Source: Xiphydria camelus
Lineage: Eukaryota; Arthropoda; Insecta; Hymenoptera; Xiphydriidae
Direction of reading: 5' to 3'
Assembly: GCA_963678675.1 (NCBI GenBank)
Contig: OY783197.1
Location: 18,825,444-18,889,443, forward strand
Length of the DNA: 64,000 nucleotides
The first letter of the stretch is position 1, and each line of letters starts with the position of its first letter. Shown one piece after another: positions 1-10,735 of this stretch. The notes beneath the pieces are model-generated. The model was not told the origin of the DNA, searched no databases, and saw only the letters and a list, made by a program, of their open reading frames with translations. Position numbers and translations under genes: made by a program.

Positions 1-237
1 TATATAACGAGAGACTATAAAATTCGTTACCACGCCAGTCAAACGTAACATCTCGAGGTATTGAAATTCTTCTTCATCCTTTCTCGACATCGGAAAGGAA
101 AGAAGAAATTCTAATGCCGCAATTTCGCGTCCGACTCGACGTGGCACGGTCTCGCGTATCAGCGCACGCGCTTTTCGAAGAAGCGTTAAAACGCGAAGTC
201 CCGACGTTTAAAGATAGACGATAAATAAAAGACTCAC

Positions 238-1042
238 CGTCGTGAGAAGCGTGCGCCGTCGCGGCAGTCTGCGTTTGCTTGGTGTAAACGACCGGCTCCT
301 TGGGAGGAATATCGGTGATCGCCACGGGAACTACCGTGAGATCGCGATTCTTTCTCCGGCCGGTGCTGGTGATTAAAAAGATTCCCATTAATCGGAGGAG
401 CGCGTAATTCGGCTCCAGTGAAATATCGGCGTAACGATACCCAATTGCCTCTGCGGGGTGGTACGTATCGAGACAGAATAGAGGGGTAAACTTAAATCTA
501 CCGGAAGCCGATGCGCGAGTCAAAATTTAACGCTCCGTGGTGCTCGACGAAGGGTTACAGTAAAATCTGAAGTACCTCTGACCGGAGTTTATACTGGATG
601 GCTGCAAACTGGTATCCGGGGTGGCATTGGTACTTTGTTCGGGTGTCAGGGAATTCATGCTGGAGAGACTCGATAATACATCTGCAATTGAATTATTTTT
701 GATAACGGTGTCGAGTTTTTTGTAAATACGATGGCACGAGAATAAATTACCCGAGACTGGGGCTACTCCTAGAGACGAAAGCATAGCGTCGAGCTCCTTG
801 CGATGGTCTTTGTCGGTTCCCGCGGCACGAACTGTTGCCTCTTCGACCTTGAAGATGATTTTACAAAATGTATGCCGTTCCTTGCCGTAGAACTAAAGAC
901 GGTAGGCAAATAAGCAAGCTCGTCTGCGGTTATCACTCACATCTTTCTGTTCCTTCTCCTTCCTGCGCCTTTCCTTTTCCTCCCGAATGGCCTGGAGCTT
1001 CGCCTTCTTCCTCTCCAATTCCGCCTTTCGATCGGACATCAT
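238..1042 (-). CDS. sw: Cytoplasmic dynein 1 intermediate chain, N-terminal exons (partial)
   Basis: This is the N-terminal part of the dynein intermediate chain, the WD-repeat subunit that links the dynein motor to dynactin and cargo in the cytoplasm. Inferred coding exons are 1042-941, 847-751, 681-576 and 365-238; all have GT-AG junctions and consistent phase. The first exon encodes a start followed by a highly charged helix (SDRKAELERKKAKL, then REEKERRRKEKEQKD), which in this family is the coiled coil that binds p150Glued and NudE. Next come MLSSLGVAPVS, DVLSSLSSMNSLTPEQS and the conserved light-chain-binding region with IPPKEPVVYTKQTQT. Order and spacing match Drosophila short wing. The TCTEX1/LC8 sites, the rest of the linker and the WD40 propeller lie beyond base 1. 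Two adjacent ATGs occur at 1042 and 1039; the first is used here, but either could serve. The gene is divergent from MIC13. Confidence 0.9.
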
Positions 1043-2262
1043 CTTGACGATTTATTTCTGCAAAATACACGCGAGATGCAGCGTTCGTCGAACGATGATT
1101 GAAACTACGAGCGACGCCTGATACAAAAAAATAAGGGCCGTACCACAAATTTAATACAATTTCTAAATAAATATATTTACACTCGCGGACCTGGTTTCCA
1201 GACGGAAACAACATCGGAGACGAAAGATTTAAAATAACTACGATACAATACAAGCGTAAAGTATTTCGTATAGAAATTAAAGCAAGAGTTTTCAAAGCGA
1301 GTCTCGCGATGTCACTGCCGCTGTGAAGAATATTGATTTCCAACGAATGAAGCGCGTATATATCGCGAATCGCGTTGATATTTTCACGCGGATTCACAGA
1401 TGAAGCCTGAAAATATTCCGCGACGGAAAGACGTACCATCGGTGAACAGTTCGCATCATAAAATACTATAATAATTAGTATTCACGACGTGCGGTACAAA
1501 CTGTGACGATCGCGCGACAATGCGATCTCGTTGCTACCGTCTGTCACGGGCTGCCGATACGCGTTATTCGAGGGAAAGAAACGTGCGAAAAAGTCGAAGA
1601 ATGTATCCGCTTCTCACCTTTGACACTGTACACTCGATAAATCAATCACTGAATATCGCTCGGATGAAGAAAACAGCGATAACCGGAGTAAATGTCACTC
1701 ACTACATGATACGCCCGACACGCGACTCCATGTTCTGCCTCGCGGGACGTCACGACAACATGAGTCAATTCGGTCACAATTTAGGTACACACGTTTTATA
1801 AAAAAAAAATTTTACAAAATTTTAAAAATCTCGTGGAATTATAATATAGTATATCACATATTTTGCGTTCAATTTAAAATGAATTATTACAACCTAAACA
1901 TTTAAACTAGTTTGATAATGCCTTTAACTTTGCCGAATAATGAAGGTAAACATTGTACAACGAACGTGTAAATACGAATCGTTCAAATTTATATCGCTTA
2001 CAAATTCGTATCGTTGAAACTGTGTGTTAAAAGGCTCTTTAATTGACAGCTGCGATGAATATATTCGAGTCCGAATTCTTTTACGCCGCGCGCATTCGTA
2101 TACGGTTCGACATTTGACGGCGTTGGTAGGATAACCGGAAGTTATCTCGAACCAAACCTTTTACTGTCTTTTACATAATTTTCTGCCCTTATCGATACGA
2201 TAAGTGACATTCCTCGGTTCGGGGTAGCCGTAAAACGAAAGTAACTTAAAATAAAGTAAATA
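1043..2262. promoter_or_regulatory. Shared intergenic region between divergent dynein IC and MIC13 genes
   Basis: About 1.2 kb separates the two divergent start codons. I see no coding exon supported by homology. It probably holds both promoters and the dynein 5' UTR. The stretch from 1800 to 2000 is AT-rich. No TATA box or other core element can be assigned with confidence. Confidence 0.4.
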
Positions 2263-3139
2263 ATGGGTATCGTGCGGTTAGTATCCCTCATGAGAGTGGA
2301 AGAGGCCAAGCTGTCACGGTATTTGCATGCTCCTATCTCGCGCTGCGTTTTTCCGATTGTAAGGTAAGGTTATGTTTACATAGATTCGCGATCAAGAGCA
2401 GCATCGCGGGCGGTATCGTTTATTACACCGTGCAAGAAGGCCTGTGGTCTAAACCCGAAGACACCATCGAGCTGTATGGGAAGCTGTACAATACCGTTGC
2501 TCCCTACGTCAAGAAGAATGTACCCGAAAAAGTTGTCAACGAGGCGAGTTATCGTTACTTCTTTTTATTGAAAATAACCTGAATACATATACATGCGTCA
2601 TTGGAAACTCGCCCATATGGCGCTTAAGTACTTCAATCCTACATTTTACAAACTTTGGCTCCATTTTTGATCTGATATCCATTTTAATTTAATTCCTATT
2701 CTAGTCTACTTTTAGTTAAAAAAATTTTTTTCATTATTAATCTTATCAAACAACAAATACATTAGCATTTTCTCGTATAAATTGTTTACATTTCTCCTTA
2801 AGTTTAGAAAATTAAAATATAAACTAGGTCTAAATATAAACTTTAAATTAAATTAGCAAAAAGAAATAGAAGAAAAAAAAATCGTTACAACTTGCACTGT
2901 AATGTCACTTATTTTCTCGCCTTCAGATCCCCCAATTACCGAGCATCAGCAATGTCGCGTACTTCGCCAAATCTAGCTGGAACAAGGGAGTGGTGGCGAC
3001 TATGAAATTCATATCCGAATTACCGACTCACGCGTCCAACGGATTTAACGCGATTGCGTCGCAGCCGGCGATAAAGGACGCGATCACGAGCGTGAAGGGA
3101 TCTTTTGGCGGAGAGTTGCAAACCAGCAAAGCCCAATAA
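2263..3139 (+). CDS. MIC13: MICOS complex subunit MIC13 (QIL1)
   Basis: This is a small inner-mitochondrial-membrane protein that in other animals bridges the two MICOS subcomplexes at crista junctions. Exons are 2263-2276, 2384-2543 and 2927-3139, giving 128 aa. The first exon carries only 14 coding bases (MGIVR, last codon split). Exon 2 opens with FAIKSSIAGGIVYYTV, the hydrophobic glycine-containing segment that aligns with the FLIKGSVAGG membrane segment of human MIC13. Exon 3 begins IPQLPSISNVAYFAKSSWNKG, matching the family's PQLP...SWN signature. Phase is consistent throughout. The second intron starts with GC rather than GT (GAG/GCGAGT) and ends in a normal CAG; no GT donor restores the frame. 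A poly(A) signal follows at 3184-3189. Confidence 0.85.
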
Positions 3140-3183
3140 AAGTGATCTTGCGTGTAGAGATTTATAAATATTATTTATGTGTA

Positions 3184-3189
3184 AATAAA
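3184..3189 (+). terminator. Poly(A) signal of MIC13
   Basis: AATAAA lies 45 nt after the MIC13 stop codon, in an AT-rich 3' UTR. Another AATAAA overlaps the stop itself (3135-3140) but is too close to be the likely signal. Confidence 0.55.
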
Positions 3190-4010
3190 TAATGCAGCCA
3201 ATCTGCTCACATCATCGAAACAGACGTTGCAATTTTCTCTGATCGTTCGAAGTACCCGCCGCGATAACCCACTGCCTTCTTCGTGCGAACGTGTAGACGG
3301 TGTACTCCGAAAACCTCCAATAATGCCGCCAATCGCGCGACGGTCTCAACGGAATATTCACATTGCGATCATACGCCATCGTTTCATCGCTGGGTATAAT
3401 TATCGATCGATGCATAATCAAAATGTCGCTGAAAGTATTCGCTGTTTTTTGGCAGCACGACGCACGAATTTTCGCGATAGCGTTGTCGCGCCGAGCCAGT
3501 GCGACTCGGCTTTCTAAACGGCGATAAGTGAGAGCGCGAAACTTTTTAATCCGGCGGTAAAATAGTCCAACGTGCAAATCGTGCAAATCGTCCCCTGCTT
3601 CCCCGGTTAACCAACGCGTGGCGCTCCTATTTCCACCCTGGAAATTTTGAATCGCCTTCCCTTGTTGCTGGGGTTACAGTGGCAGTGGAGGGAGGGAAGA
3701 AATATGATGAGGGATGCGCAATTCGTGTGTTGACATTAACCGAGATTCCTCTTCCGTTCGCGAACGGCCGTGCTGTTCCGGTTTGCCCAGCATCTCCGAT
3801 ATCTCAGCCGTGGCGCGTCGTTTTCATGCGAGAATGTGAGACGTGTTTATACGAAGGGGGGCAAGAGCTCGGCGAACGGAACGGCGCAGGGCCCGGACCT
3901 GTAGGTGATGTCAAACATGCGGCGAAGAATTTCGCGGAAGACCGTATCACTTCCACGGCGTGTTTCGGCTAAAATTTGTCAGTGGAGCCAGTGCCAATGA
4001 GTGCGAATAT
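3190..4010. other. Intergenic region before the Ig/FN3 receptor gene
   Basis: Open frames on both strands look like chance readings of CpG-rich DNA and resemble no protein I know. The 3600-4010 part is GC-rich and directly precedes the receptor's signal-peptide exon, so it is probably its promoter and 5' UTR. Confidence 0.35.
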
Positions 4011-7000
4011 ATGGCGGCGCGAGTACTTTTGCTCAGCATCTTGTTTACGGAAGTGCTAAAGCCCGTTTGCGTCGCAAGTGAGTACGATTTTTCCGATGTT
4101 CCCCAGTTTGTTTATACTTGTAAAGTTCTCGTCGCGACACGGTGCGTGCGTGCATGCGCGCGTACCCGACGTGCGTGAGTAAGTGCACGTCTCCTTTGTA
4201 TTCACGCACGTTCGTCATTGATTTTGGAACGGGTTTTTCCTCCGTTATTCGCCAGCGATCGATCGCTTGAATTACGGGAGAACGCGGCTAGTCGCCGGGA
4301 AAGTACGAGCGTCGTATCGTGGAGTCATAAAAACTCTTCGGAATGACAGCCGACGCGAAACGCCGTGATGTCTTTCGCGGCTGTATGATGTCACGGCACA
4401 CCGATCCCCCAATGTTTACTAGCTGCTCACATGGCGATCATTACGAGATATACGAACGTGTGCCGCCTCCGACCATTGTCAGAGTGCGGTAAAATTAAAT
4501 AAACGTTCGAGATTAACGAGAGACGACCCGTAACGAATGCAAAGCCGATTTTAATGAGATACCGGAAATGGGAATTAACTCCCTTCGCGCACGTGTATGT
4601 CATAAGCGGTACCGGATTACGCGTGAAATAGAACGTTCCTACGGAACGGCTCTGAACTACTCGATATCGCATCGACGGTGAGGGAAAGAATTCTCGAATC
4701 AATGTGTCGGAATCGACGTTGCAGGTGTCAAAGGAGTCGGTGGTCGCATAAGCGGAAAAGACGGGTCTAAGCCTGATGGCTTGGATACCGATCAATCCGG
4801 CGGTTTGGAAGTAACACTGGAAACTAAGCCTGTCGGTACCGTGACGCTGGGAAAAAGGGGTGTTACGCTCAGTTGTTCATCTGGTCCTAATTATAAAGTT
4901 TCTTGGTCGCGTAACGGAAAGTCGGTACCGCCTTGCGGGATCGCGCGTTGTACCTTACTGCGCGATGGTTCTCTTCATTTTTACAAGGTACCATCCTTCG
5001 TTATCCCCTTGCCATCAAAATATCAGAGATAGTTGACTTTGAGACTGATAAAACTGCTTTTATAAAATACTGACAATGAATTTAACGTTCTGTAACGATT
5101 ATGCGAAATATACATCAGGTGTAGTTTAAAAAAAATCCTTTGATTATTATCTCTCGTTAGAAACAAAACCTGCAAGCACAAAAACCTGGGGAAGAAGGGG
5201 GCAATGCTACGACGAGTAGACCGACCCGAGACGAGTATCATTGCATAGCCCGATCCAATTTAGGTGGTTCGATAAGATCTGCTCCCATTTATGTACAAAT
5301 TGCTGGTGAGCTTAAAATTTCCCCGTCGTCTTTTATATTCGGATTTACGAAATTTATTCTATCTCATTTCGTGTTCACGTACCAACAGAGCTGTCCCATG
5401 CATTCAAAAAGTCGCCAGAGGACCTGACGGTTCGAGAAGATGAAATAGCGAGGCTGTCTTGTCAAATCGACAGCATCCCATATCCACCTAACATTACATG
5501 GCAGCATAACGGCGAGACTATATCTCTCGATCGGAATAAAGCAAAGTAAGGAAGCGTCGCCGATGGGATCGTGCGTTCCAACTTAACGTGCGTTAACTTA
5601 TTCTCTTCTCTTCTATTGCAGATATTTCATGGTATCACCAGGTGTTCTCTACATAAGCGCAACGAAATTCTCTGACGCTGGTACATATAGGTAAGTACTG
5701 TGGCATCGCAATTTTATCTATTACCTTATCCTCACTTTCGAAAATTCGATTGAAATTGTGTCAGAGGTAAATCGACGATTTGGCATTCTTGTAATTCTAA
5801 TTTAGTTTTGATGAAATGTCTATCTGTGGTCGAAAATTAATTGAAAGTCGAATCCACAGTTTACGTCGCCTTATTCAATCTTGAATTCATTTCCGTTCGT
5901 AAATCAGAATTAAAAGTAATCCGAAATAGCGTCAATAGTTTTTTGTCCGCGTTCCAACTTATCATCGATGTAATCTTCACTAGAGATGAAGTCTTCCGAT
6001 CTGAGCGTATACGTTGCATTTATTACGCATTGTTTTCAGATGCACAGCCGCCAACGAATTTTTAAAAAAGACTAAAAAAAGTAAAGAGGCAAAACTAACG
6101 GTCATCGCCAGATCGGCGGTGTCGCACGTACCTGACTCTGGGTCACACGTGTCTTTATTTCCACAGATTTCTTATAATCATTGGTTAATCAGTGGATCGA
6201 ACCTAAATCTTACATGCGCAGCATCCGGTTATCCGTCTCCACTCGTATCTTGGAGTTTCGTTCCTCTTAATCCAGGTATCTCTCTTCTCCGGCATCGTAG
6301 CTCTGCCGCGAATATAATCGAGTGGCAAACCGAGAAACCTTTTAGACGGTAAAACAATTTTTTTAGATAGCAATATTACAAAGAAACCTCGCTTTCTCAT
6401 CAACTCCACTGATGGCATTAGCATTTTGACGTTGAAGAACGTAAATACTTCTAATGCGGGTAGTTACTTGTGCTCTACCAAAAATTCCGATAACGACGAC
6501 CAACAAATTCAGGTAAGTACACGAAAAAGGCCTTGAACTTGAACTAGTAAATAATATTGTATCCTCTCGAACGAATATGCTACTTTGCGCGTAATTCTGC
6601 AATTTTGACGTAGAACGTGACTGTGAACGTATTGATACCGCCGTCGTTTATCAAGAGACCGTTGAACCATGTATGTCCGAGTGGAAGAACTGCCAGGTTC
6701 GAGTGCCAAGCTCAAGGATTACCAACTCCGCAGATTTATTGGCTGAAAGACTCGACAAACATCTCGATCAATGGTAATGTTGCATCAGTACGTTGCTAGG
6801 TTTTTATAGCTATTCATTGAGAGAGGATAACCATGCTTGAAATCTGGTGTACAGGCACTCCTTAAAATATTCAAAATCTCGAGGATTTGTTGACATCTGA
6901 AAATACAGAGAAAGGCTCATACGATCTTGAATTCATCTACATTTTAACGGTCTATCTCTCGCGAATTCCACAGCTAATTCGACAATTCTTCATCTCTCGT

Positions 7001-10000
7001 TACACAGCGTGGATGAAATAATATAAAAATTACTACCGCAGGTCGGCGGACGACTTACGAGAAGGAGGACAATAAAATGGAACTGGCGATATCAGCGACA
7101 GTTCCGACGGACTCCGGTATATATCAATGCGTAGCGGTAAACGCCGCGGGACAAATTTGGGCCGCGGGCCGACTTCGAGTGAACACTTCGCGCAACAGTC
7201 CACCTGTACCAACGTCGTTGAAATGCAATTCTATATCGCCGAATAAGATGTTCATTTCCTGGGAGGCACCTAAGTCTCTGCCGATGGCCAACATTACAGC
7301 GTACACCGTCCATTACAGCCCGATAGGTGAGCGCCGTAATGAATTACAAATAATAAGAAACAGTCGCTACCTTATGCAACAACTTAACCAATTTGCTTTG
7401 AACGAAAAAAAGAAGGTGGCAGGGAAGAGGTGACTCCACCAGAGACAGGTAACTCGACGTCCGTCGAACTGACGAAACTTCTCGAACCCTTTACCAACTA
7501 CTCTTTCTACGTACGTGTATGGAGCAATCAAGGAGCTAGCGATCCATCGGCTACCATCGTGTGTTCTACTGCCCAAAGTGGTAAGTCACTCTCTCCTCTA
7601 ATTGGCAACGGCCTTCGTTATAAGTGCTTGACGTTATTTACGCGTTTGATTGCACACAGTAACACGATTCGCCGTTTAACATTCGCGCTGATTATTTGCA
7701 GTTCCTAAAGACGTTCCAAAGATAACGCTCGATCCGATAGGAAGTACAAAATTAAACGTATCCTGGGAGCCTCTGAGTGAAGCAAAGGCACGTGGCATAG
7801 TGGTAGGGTATAAACTGCAGTGGAGACTTCACGAACATCCATCGATGAATGTGCTTTATCCGTCAGCCAACGTCAGACATTACATTGTCAATGGTAAATC
7901 CTACAAAAGGGCGGGTAACATTAAGCCGAACGAGAACAAATGATCGACATCGACATTGTTTCTTTTAGGCTTGACTGCCGGAGTACGATACGACTTCCGG
8001 GTATTAGCCCGTACAGAGTTGGGATGGCCTAACATCAACGAATTGCAGCTAGGTTGGACGAGCGTGACGATGCCGTCAACATCAGAGCCCAATCAATCTA
8101 CGATAATGAATGCCGTCGATGTGCAGTCAATAATTGTGAACGCGTCGGTTGTTAATGTTAGTATCTTAAGAAGCTTATATTATTAATCATTTTAACGTTA
8201 TTCAAGATTGGCGTACAAGTGTGCGGAGTATTATGATTTAACGATCGCGTGCATTTCGTAGGTGACATGGAAGATTCCCGATGAGAGTAGAGAACGGATT
8301 GAAAGTCAATTTGACGCATGGCAAATATCCTGCGAGGATCGAAATGGACAAACGGTGGACACCATTAACTTGCCTAAGAATGCTACAGAGTACGTGTTCA
8401 CTGGGCTTGGTGAGTTCTCGGCATATTGACTTAAAATATCAAGTGCCCACTTTTTACCATATTTTCGTGTACTTATTTACATCACGCCCACTGTAAGACC
8501 GCTTGATGTATATAACACTCTTTAGTTTTTTCTTCTTTTTTTCGAAGACACCAACAGTTCCTACATTGTGGATTTGTGTGCGATGAACCGTGACAAAGCT
8601 GCGAGTTGCTTGGAGAAGTACATCCAGTCTTCGCAACACGGTCCGAGTAAGTACATTCATTACATTCGTCGAGCCTACAAGACGCGCACACTTTTAAATC
8701 TGAATCGCAGTTCGATAATCAATAGTTATTGCCTAGCTAAGACACGAGATTATTACAGGCAACATACCGACGATGTTGGAGGCTGTTCCCCTGTCACCGA
8801 ATTCGATAAACGTATCGTGGAAAGTGAGGGATAAGGATGAAGCTAATTCCTACGAAGTTTGTTACCGCGTATTTCGCAAGGGATCATCCGAAGACTCGGA
8901 CTGCATTGAGACGTGAGTACAAAATCAATATTTAACTCATATTCGCGACGCTCTTTCCGGATTATTATCACCACTGTAAGTCGCGGCTCTGATGAGGCAT
9001 TGACAGTAGTGTTAAAATACATGGCGATAATAATTGCGCGTTCAATGGACGACTTCCTGTAAATAAGAGAAGTATGAAATAATTACGTTACAGCGAAGAT
9101 CTTAACGTGACTATCGGTCAGTTAAAACCGTTCACACTGTACCAATTCAAAGTCCGAGCGCTTCACAACGACACCAAACTGAGCAGTCCCTACAGCGAGA
9201 TCGTAGAATGCTACACCAACGAAGATGGTGAGCTTAATTTAAGCACGCGTGTCACTCGGAGAAACGTACAACGTTAGCTTTTTCAGTTCCCGATAAAGTG
9301 GAAGACGTGATTTGGCTAAAGGGAAACGGGTCGAAGATTCTTATCTCTTGGAAGGAGCCGGATAAACTGAACGGCATCATACAGTCCTACTTGATAACAT
9401 ACACGAAGGATTTAACTCCGACAAATTTGGCGAGCGTCTCCGTTTCTGGTAATCGGACGTCGACTTACTTGCCAACTCTGTCACCCGGAAGTCAATACTT
9501 CGTCACCGTGCAAGCCGCGACTCGAGCGGGATACGGCAAGCCATCGGACCGCTTGAGAATCATGACCAGTGGCACCAGGCCGAAAGTTGTTACCTCGACG
9601 GGCAAGCACAAGCCACCGCAGACCCGATCGAAAGCGGACCAGAGCCTCGGTGAGATTTGAGGGCCTCTTATTTTACGCGTATAGGTCGTGCCAATCAGAA
9701 TCCCAGATTTGATCTCTAATAAATTCCCGACTCTTCCGATCCGATCCAACCTTTCATATCGAATCTCGTGCTGCAGGTATTATCTTGGGTGTCGTCATAA
9801 GCATCGTCTGCATCGCGATTTGCCTGTGCAGCATATATTGCCGAAGAAAATTCGGGAATTCACGTTCTCCGCGGGAAAGCGTTCAGCCGCTCAAAGATAG
9901 GGTGCTCGTCAGGAACGGGAATGGCTGCTGCGTCAATCGCTCCTCCGCTTCCGCGAGTCAACAGGGGAACGTCGTGGCGGGCTGCAACGAAATCGAGCTC

Positions 10001-10735
10001 ACGGTACTCTGTCCGTCGTCCCCGGTCACAACGAATCCACAATCCGACGCCAAGGTACTTCCGAACGAAGCGCCACAGATCGGCGATCAATTCAGAACGT
10101 GTCCCGCTGCGATGCGACCAAATCGATCGCATTTTCAGGGTGCTCGATCTAACGGTGTTCTTGAATCGTACGCGAGGGAGCCTTTATTGGTTCCGTCTTG
10201 GGAATTTAATAGCGATACTAAGGACCTCTCTATCACGGAAAATCCACAGGTACATGTGAAAAGTGCATATGCGCAATTTTCTCAGCGCCAGAGAAATATG
10301 ATAAAGCTCTGCTATGAGCTGTAGTGCACTTCGAATGTACCTCCGAGTGTTCCGTGTACTGTGCAATCGTCGTGTCGATCGAGCGAGAAGAAGTATATTT
10401 GCCAGAAGTTCGAATTGCACTCTTCTCGTACGAATATCAAAGATATCGCGATGTTATCGCATCATTTATCGTCCGACGCAACGCATCGCGATCCGAACTA
10501 TTCCGATTTATTCACAATTAACGCATCTTTGTAATCGCAGTACAAAGAAGAATGTAGCACGAGCTCAATCGAACAAGGCGAGGAGCAAGATCTGGAGCAA
10601 ACGCAGCTGACGACGATGAATTACACTTTAAACGGCAGCAATAGCAGCATGAATAACAACCTGGGCTGTCCAGAGAATGGTTCCTCGCCGCAGAAGACAC
10701 CCGCGATGATTCCGGTGCTCGGACCAAACGGGTGA
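4011..10735 (+). CDS. Ig/FN3 single-pass receptor, protogenin/DCC-subclass (IGDCC) type
   Basis: Nineteen exons, about 1,212 aa: 4011-4077, 4725-4987, 5161-5305, 5389-5545, 5622-5690, 6040-6275, 6367-6512, 6614-6773, 7042-7326, 7416-7580, 7702-7893, 7969-8156, 8262-8409, 8548-8646, 8759-8912, 9094-9227, 9287-9649, 9777-10249, 10541-10735. Exon 1 is a signal peptide (MAARVLLLSILFTEVL). Four Ig domains follow, shown by Cys pairs such as LSCQID/YRCTAAN, LTCAASG/YLCSTKN and FECQAQG/YQCVAVN, then about five FN3 domains. A TM segment (GIILGVVISIVCIAICLC) begins at residue 991 and is followed by CRRK and a tail of about 195 residues. Four Ig plus five FN3 is the layout of protogenin and IGDCC3/4, whereas DCC/neogenin has six FN3. 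These are neural and developmental adhesion receptors. The exon 10 acceptor lacks a pyrimidine tract and is the weakest junction. The final GGG TGA could instead be a splice donor (GG/GTGAGA), so the true C terminus may lie further downstream. Confidence 0.78.

Noticed and set aside
3212..3586. Overlapping open frames on both strands downstream of MIC13
   Set aside because: No similarity, splice structure or start context supports them; they are common in CpG-rich non-coding DNA.
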